This document shows, piece after piece, positions 62,752-64,000 of a stretch of DNA of 64,000 nucleotides (positions are counted from its first letter, which is position 1; the number at the start of each line of letters is the position of its first letter). The translations under genes and the position numbers were made by a program. Origin of the DNA: Leptodontidium sp. MPI-SDFR-AT-0119 (taxonomy: Eukaryota; Ascomycota; Leotiomycetes; Helotiales; Leptodontidiaceae); the NCBI GenBank assembly GCA_020726505.1, contig JAHLEZ010000020.1, positions 1,240,001-1,304,000 on the forward strand, written 5' to 3'. Below the pieces are notes generated by a model. That model had not been told where the DNA came from, did not search any database, and worked only from the letters and a program-made list of their open reading frames with translations.

Positions 62752-63395
62752 ATGCAGTTTCTCAAGAACATTCATAGTGTGGTTAATTACGCTCTTTCTC
62801 TCCTGCAGCTTGTGCAAAATCGTGAAGTGGGATGGCGGACGCTTAATCGAAAGACCGGTAAATATGAGCGCGAGCAGCAGCCTCTATTAAAGAAGCTAAA
62901 GCTTTTACTTTTATTCAACCCCATCACGGAATGGATAGATCGAACGCATCTTCTGCGACTATGGATTTACGAAAAGACAATCGCTGCAGGTGAGACTAGA
63001 GACGCTACCTATTTCTGGAAATGGTTAACATTTTTCCACAGGGCGAAGGGAGGCCTCCAAAGCCTCTTCGCATCAGATCAAGGCCTTCGTCGATTTCTAC
63101 CATATTAATATGGAAGAGTTCCAGCCGTCAAAGCTTAGTGAATACTCCACATTCGACGACTTCTTCGTCCGACAGCATGCAGTAGGAAGCCGCCCAATAT
63201 TTGCAGAAAGTGATCCGAGCAAGGCAGTCGTGGTTGCTGATTCTCGAGTCGTGGTTTACCCTTCTGTGTCTCAAGCGCAGGCTCTCTGGATCAAGGGCAA
63301 GAACTTTACTATTGGAAACCTAATTCTTGATTTCGAACGAGCAATGGTTTGGGCCGAAGGTGGTGTTGCGAGCTTCCGGTTAAGCCCGCAGGATT
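62752..63395 (+). pseudogene. phosphatidylserine decarboxylase, truncated N-terminal half
   Basis: ATG 62752 and an intron at 62990-63041 (GTGAGA...TTCCACAG, 52 nt, phase 1) give a frame reading QIKAFVDFYHINMEEFQP, TFDDFFVRQHAVGSRPI, VVVADSRVVVYPSVSQAQA, LWIKGKNFTIGNLI and ASFRLSPQD. These are the conserved blocks of pyruvoyl-dependent PS decarboxylases, which make phosphatidylethanolamine. Family sequence stops abruptly at RLSPQD (about 63395), and the frame then runs through unrelated DNA to a stop at 63547. The HRYH histidines and the LGST self-cleavage site are missing, so no active enzyme can form. A sequence junction, not a point mutation, removed them. Confidence 0.85.
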
Positions 63396-64000
63396 GCCCT
63401 GAAACGAAGTGCCCTGAAACGAGGAACGAGAGGAAGGGACAACCAACCAGCGCGCGAGGACAGGGGGTCCGAAAATGCGGGGTTTCGCACCGAGAGATCT
63501 CTTCGCCAAGCCTGGGCCTGATTGGCTACTGTATCCGTCCAAATTAGGTGCTAGCGGCTCCCACCTCATTCGTGCCAGGATTGCCCGAATAGGGTTGCGT
63601 AGTGTGAACCCACGTGATCACGCACCTAATACCACGGAAGCGTCTTACGCGCCTCACACGGGAGCTATCCGTTGCAGAGTCTTCGTAATATTGTTTATTT
63701 ATTCTGCAGACATATAAAGGCTCTTCAACAGTACCCGAGAGAGTAGAAGAGGCAATGGCCCTAATCGGCGACGGCCCTTCTTCGATCATGAGACTCGCCG
63801 TCTCGATATCTTCCGACAGAGGCACCGACGTCTCGGTGGCCTCTCGATATACCGGCGCAGAGGGATCCCTACGAGGGTGTCAGTTGGCGGGATTGTGAGC
63901 AGTAAACAGTATTCGACTGATTAATTAAGACTACAGCTGTAGATGCTTCATATAAGCCATCTGAACGATAGGCAGCCATAGGCTCCAATACTATAAGCTA
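63396..64000. other. unassigned DNA past the decarboxylase break
   Basis: A direct repeat ccctgaaacga occurs twice at 63397-63425. A TATA-like catataaagg lies at 63711-63720, followed by a purine-rich leader and atggcc at 63755, so a promoter on the plus strand is possible. This could be the edge of a mobile element. No family was recognised. Confidence 0.4.

Noticed and set aside
1..64000. Starship-type giant element
   Set aside because: Accessory gene relics and repeats made this tempting, but no DUF3435 tyrosine-recombinase captain was found on either strand.
1..64000. CRISPR arrays, ribosome binding sites, operons, rRNA genes
   Set aside because: Spliced genes and fungal transposons show a eukaryotic genome. 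No rRNA sequence or regularly spaced identical repeats are present.

Overview
This window looks like a repeat-rich accessory region of a filamentous ascomycete (Pezizomycotina). The evidence is: introns of about 40-100 nt with GT...AG ends and CTAAC/CTAAT-type branch sites; Zn2Cys6, bZIP, HMG-box and F-box/2EXR/HET-type fungal genes; a Ty3/gypsy chromovirus; pogo, Tc1, hAT and Tad-like elements; and C-to-T/G-to-A nonsense decay in repeated DNA, which resembles repeat-induced point mutation (RIP). The genus cannot be told from the sequence alone.

Layout. 1-635: end of a pogo-like DNA transposon, reading out of the window. 638-5.8 kb: minisatellite, small hypothetical genes, an F-box gene with one in-frame TGA, and a RING-H2 gene wrapped in two different 42-bp tandem arrays. 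6.2-10.7 kb: a conserved three-exon gene and, divergent from it, an FHA-kinase. 11-16.9 kb: a decayed DUF7924-like gene, then a second DDE transposase whose 3' end is split by a non-autonomous hAT element and whose 5' end is replaced by copy 1 of a ~960-bp repeat carrying a MADS-box-like gene. 18.7-25 kb: a membrane protein, gene relics, degenerate tandem repeats and a hAT-type MITE. 25.5-28.7 kb: a RIP-mutated pogo element with a solo LTR nested inside it, beside a Tc1 relic. 28.7-36.2 kb: broken host-type genes (including 2EXR), copy 2 of the MADS repeat (intact gene), LTR-like sequences and a hAT relic. 36.8-38.3 kb: a bZIP factor. 39.5-40.1 kb: a HET/Zn2Cys6 relic. 40,595-46,430: a complete, apparently very young chromovirus with identical LTRs and a 5-bp target duplication. 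47.8-53 kb: two inverted-repeat elements around a small spliced gene, then convergent SAM-FHA-kinase and SAM-HMG-box genes. 53.8-55.6 kb: a truncated ankyrin gene abutting a Tad-like LINE ORF1. 56.9-64 kb: a Zn2Cys6 regulator, an SDR enzyme and a truncated phosphatidylserine decarboxylase.

There is no operon-like pathway. The genes that look functional are mostly regulators (two FHA-kinases, an HMG-box protein, bZIP, Zn2Cys6 and MADS-like factors) plus an SDR. They sit between nested transposons of different ages: an unmutated young retrotransposon next to heavily mutated older DNA transposons. The least ordinary signals are the mobile or duplicated MADS-box-like gene, the matching SAM domains on a kinase and a DNA-binding protein encoded next to each other, the candidate self-priming and frameshift signals of the chromovirus, and two regulatory genes interrupted by a single TGA.
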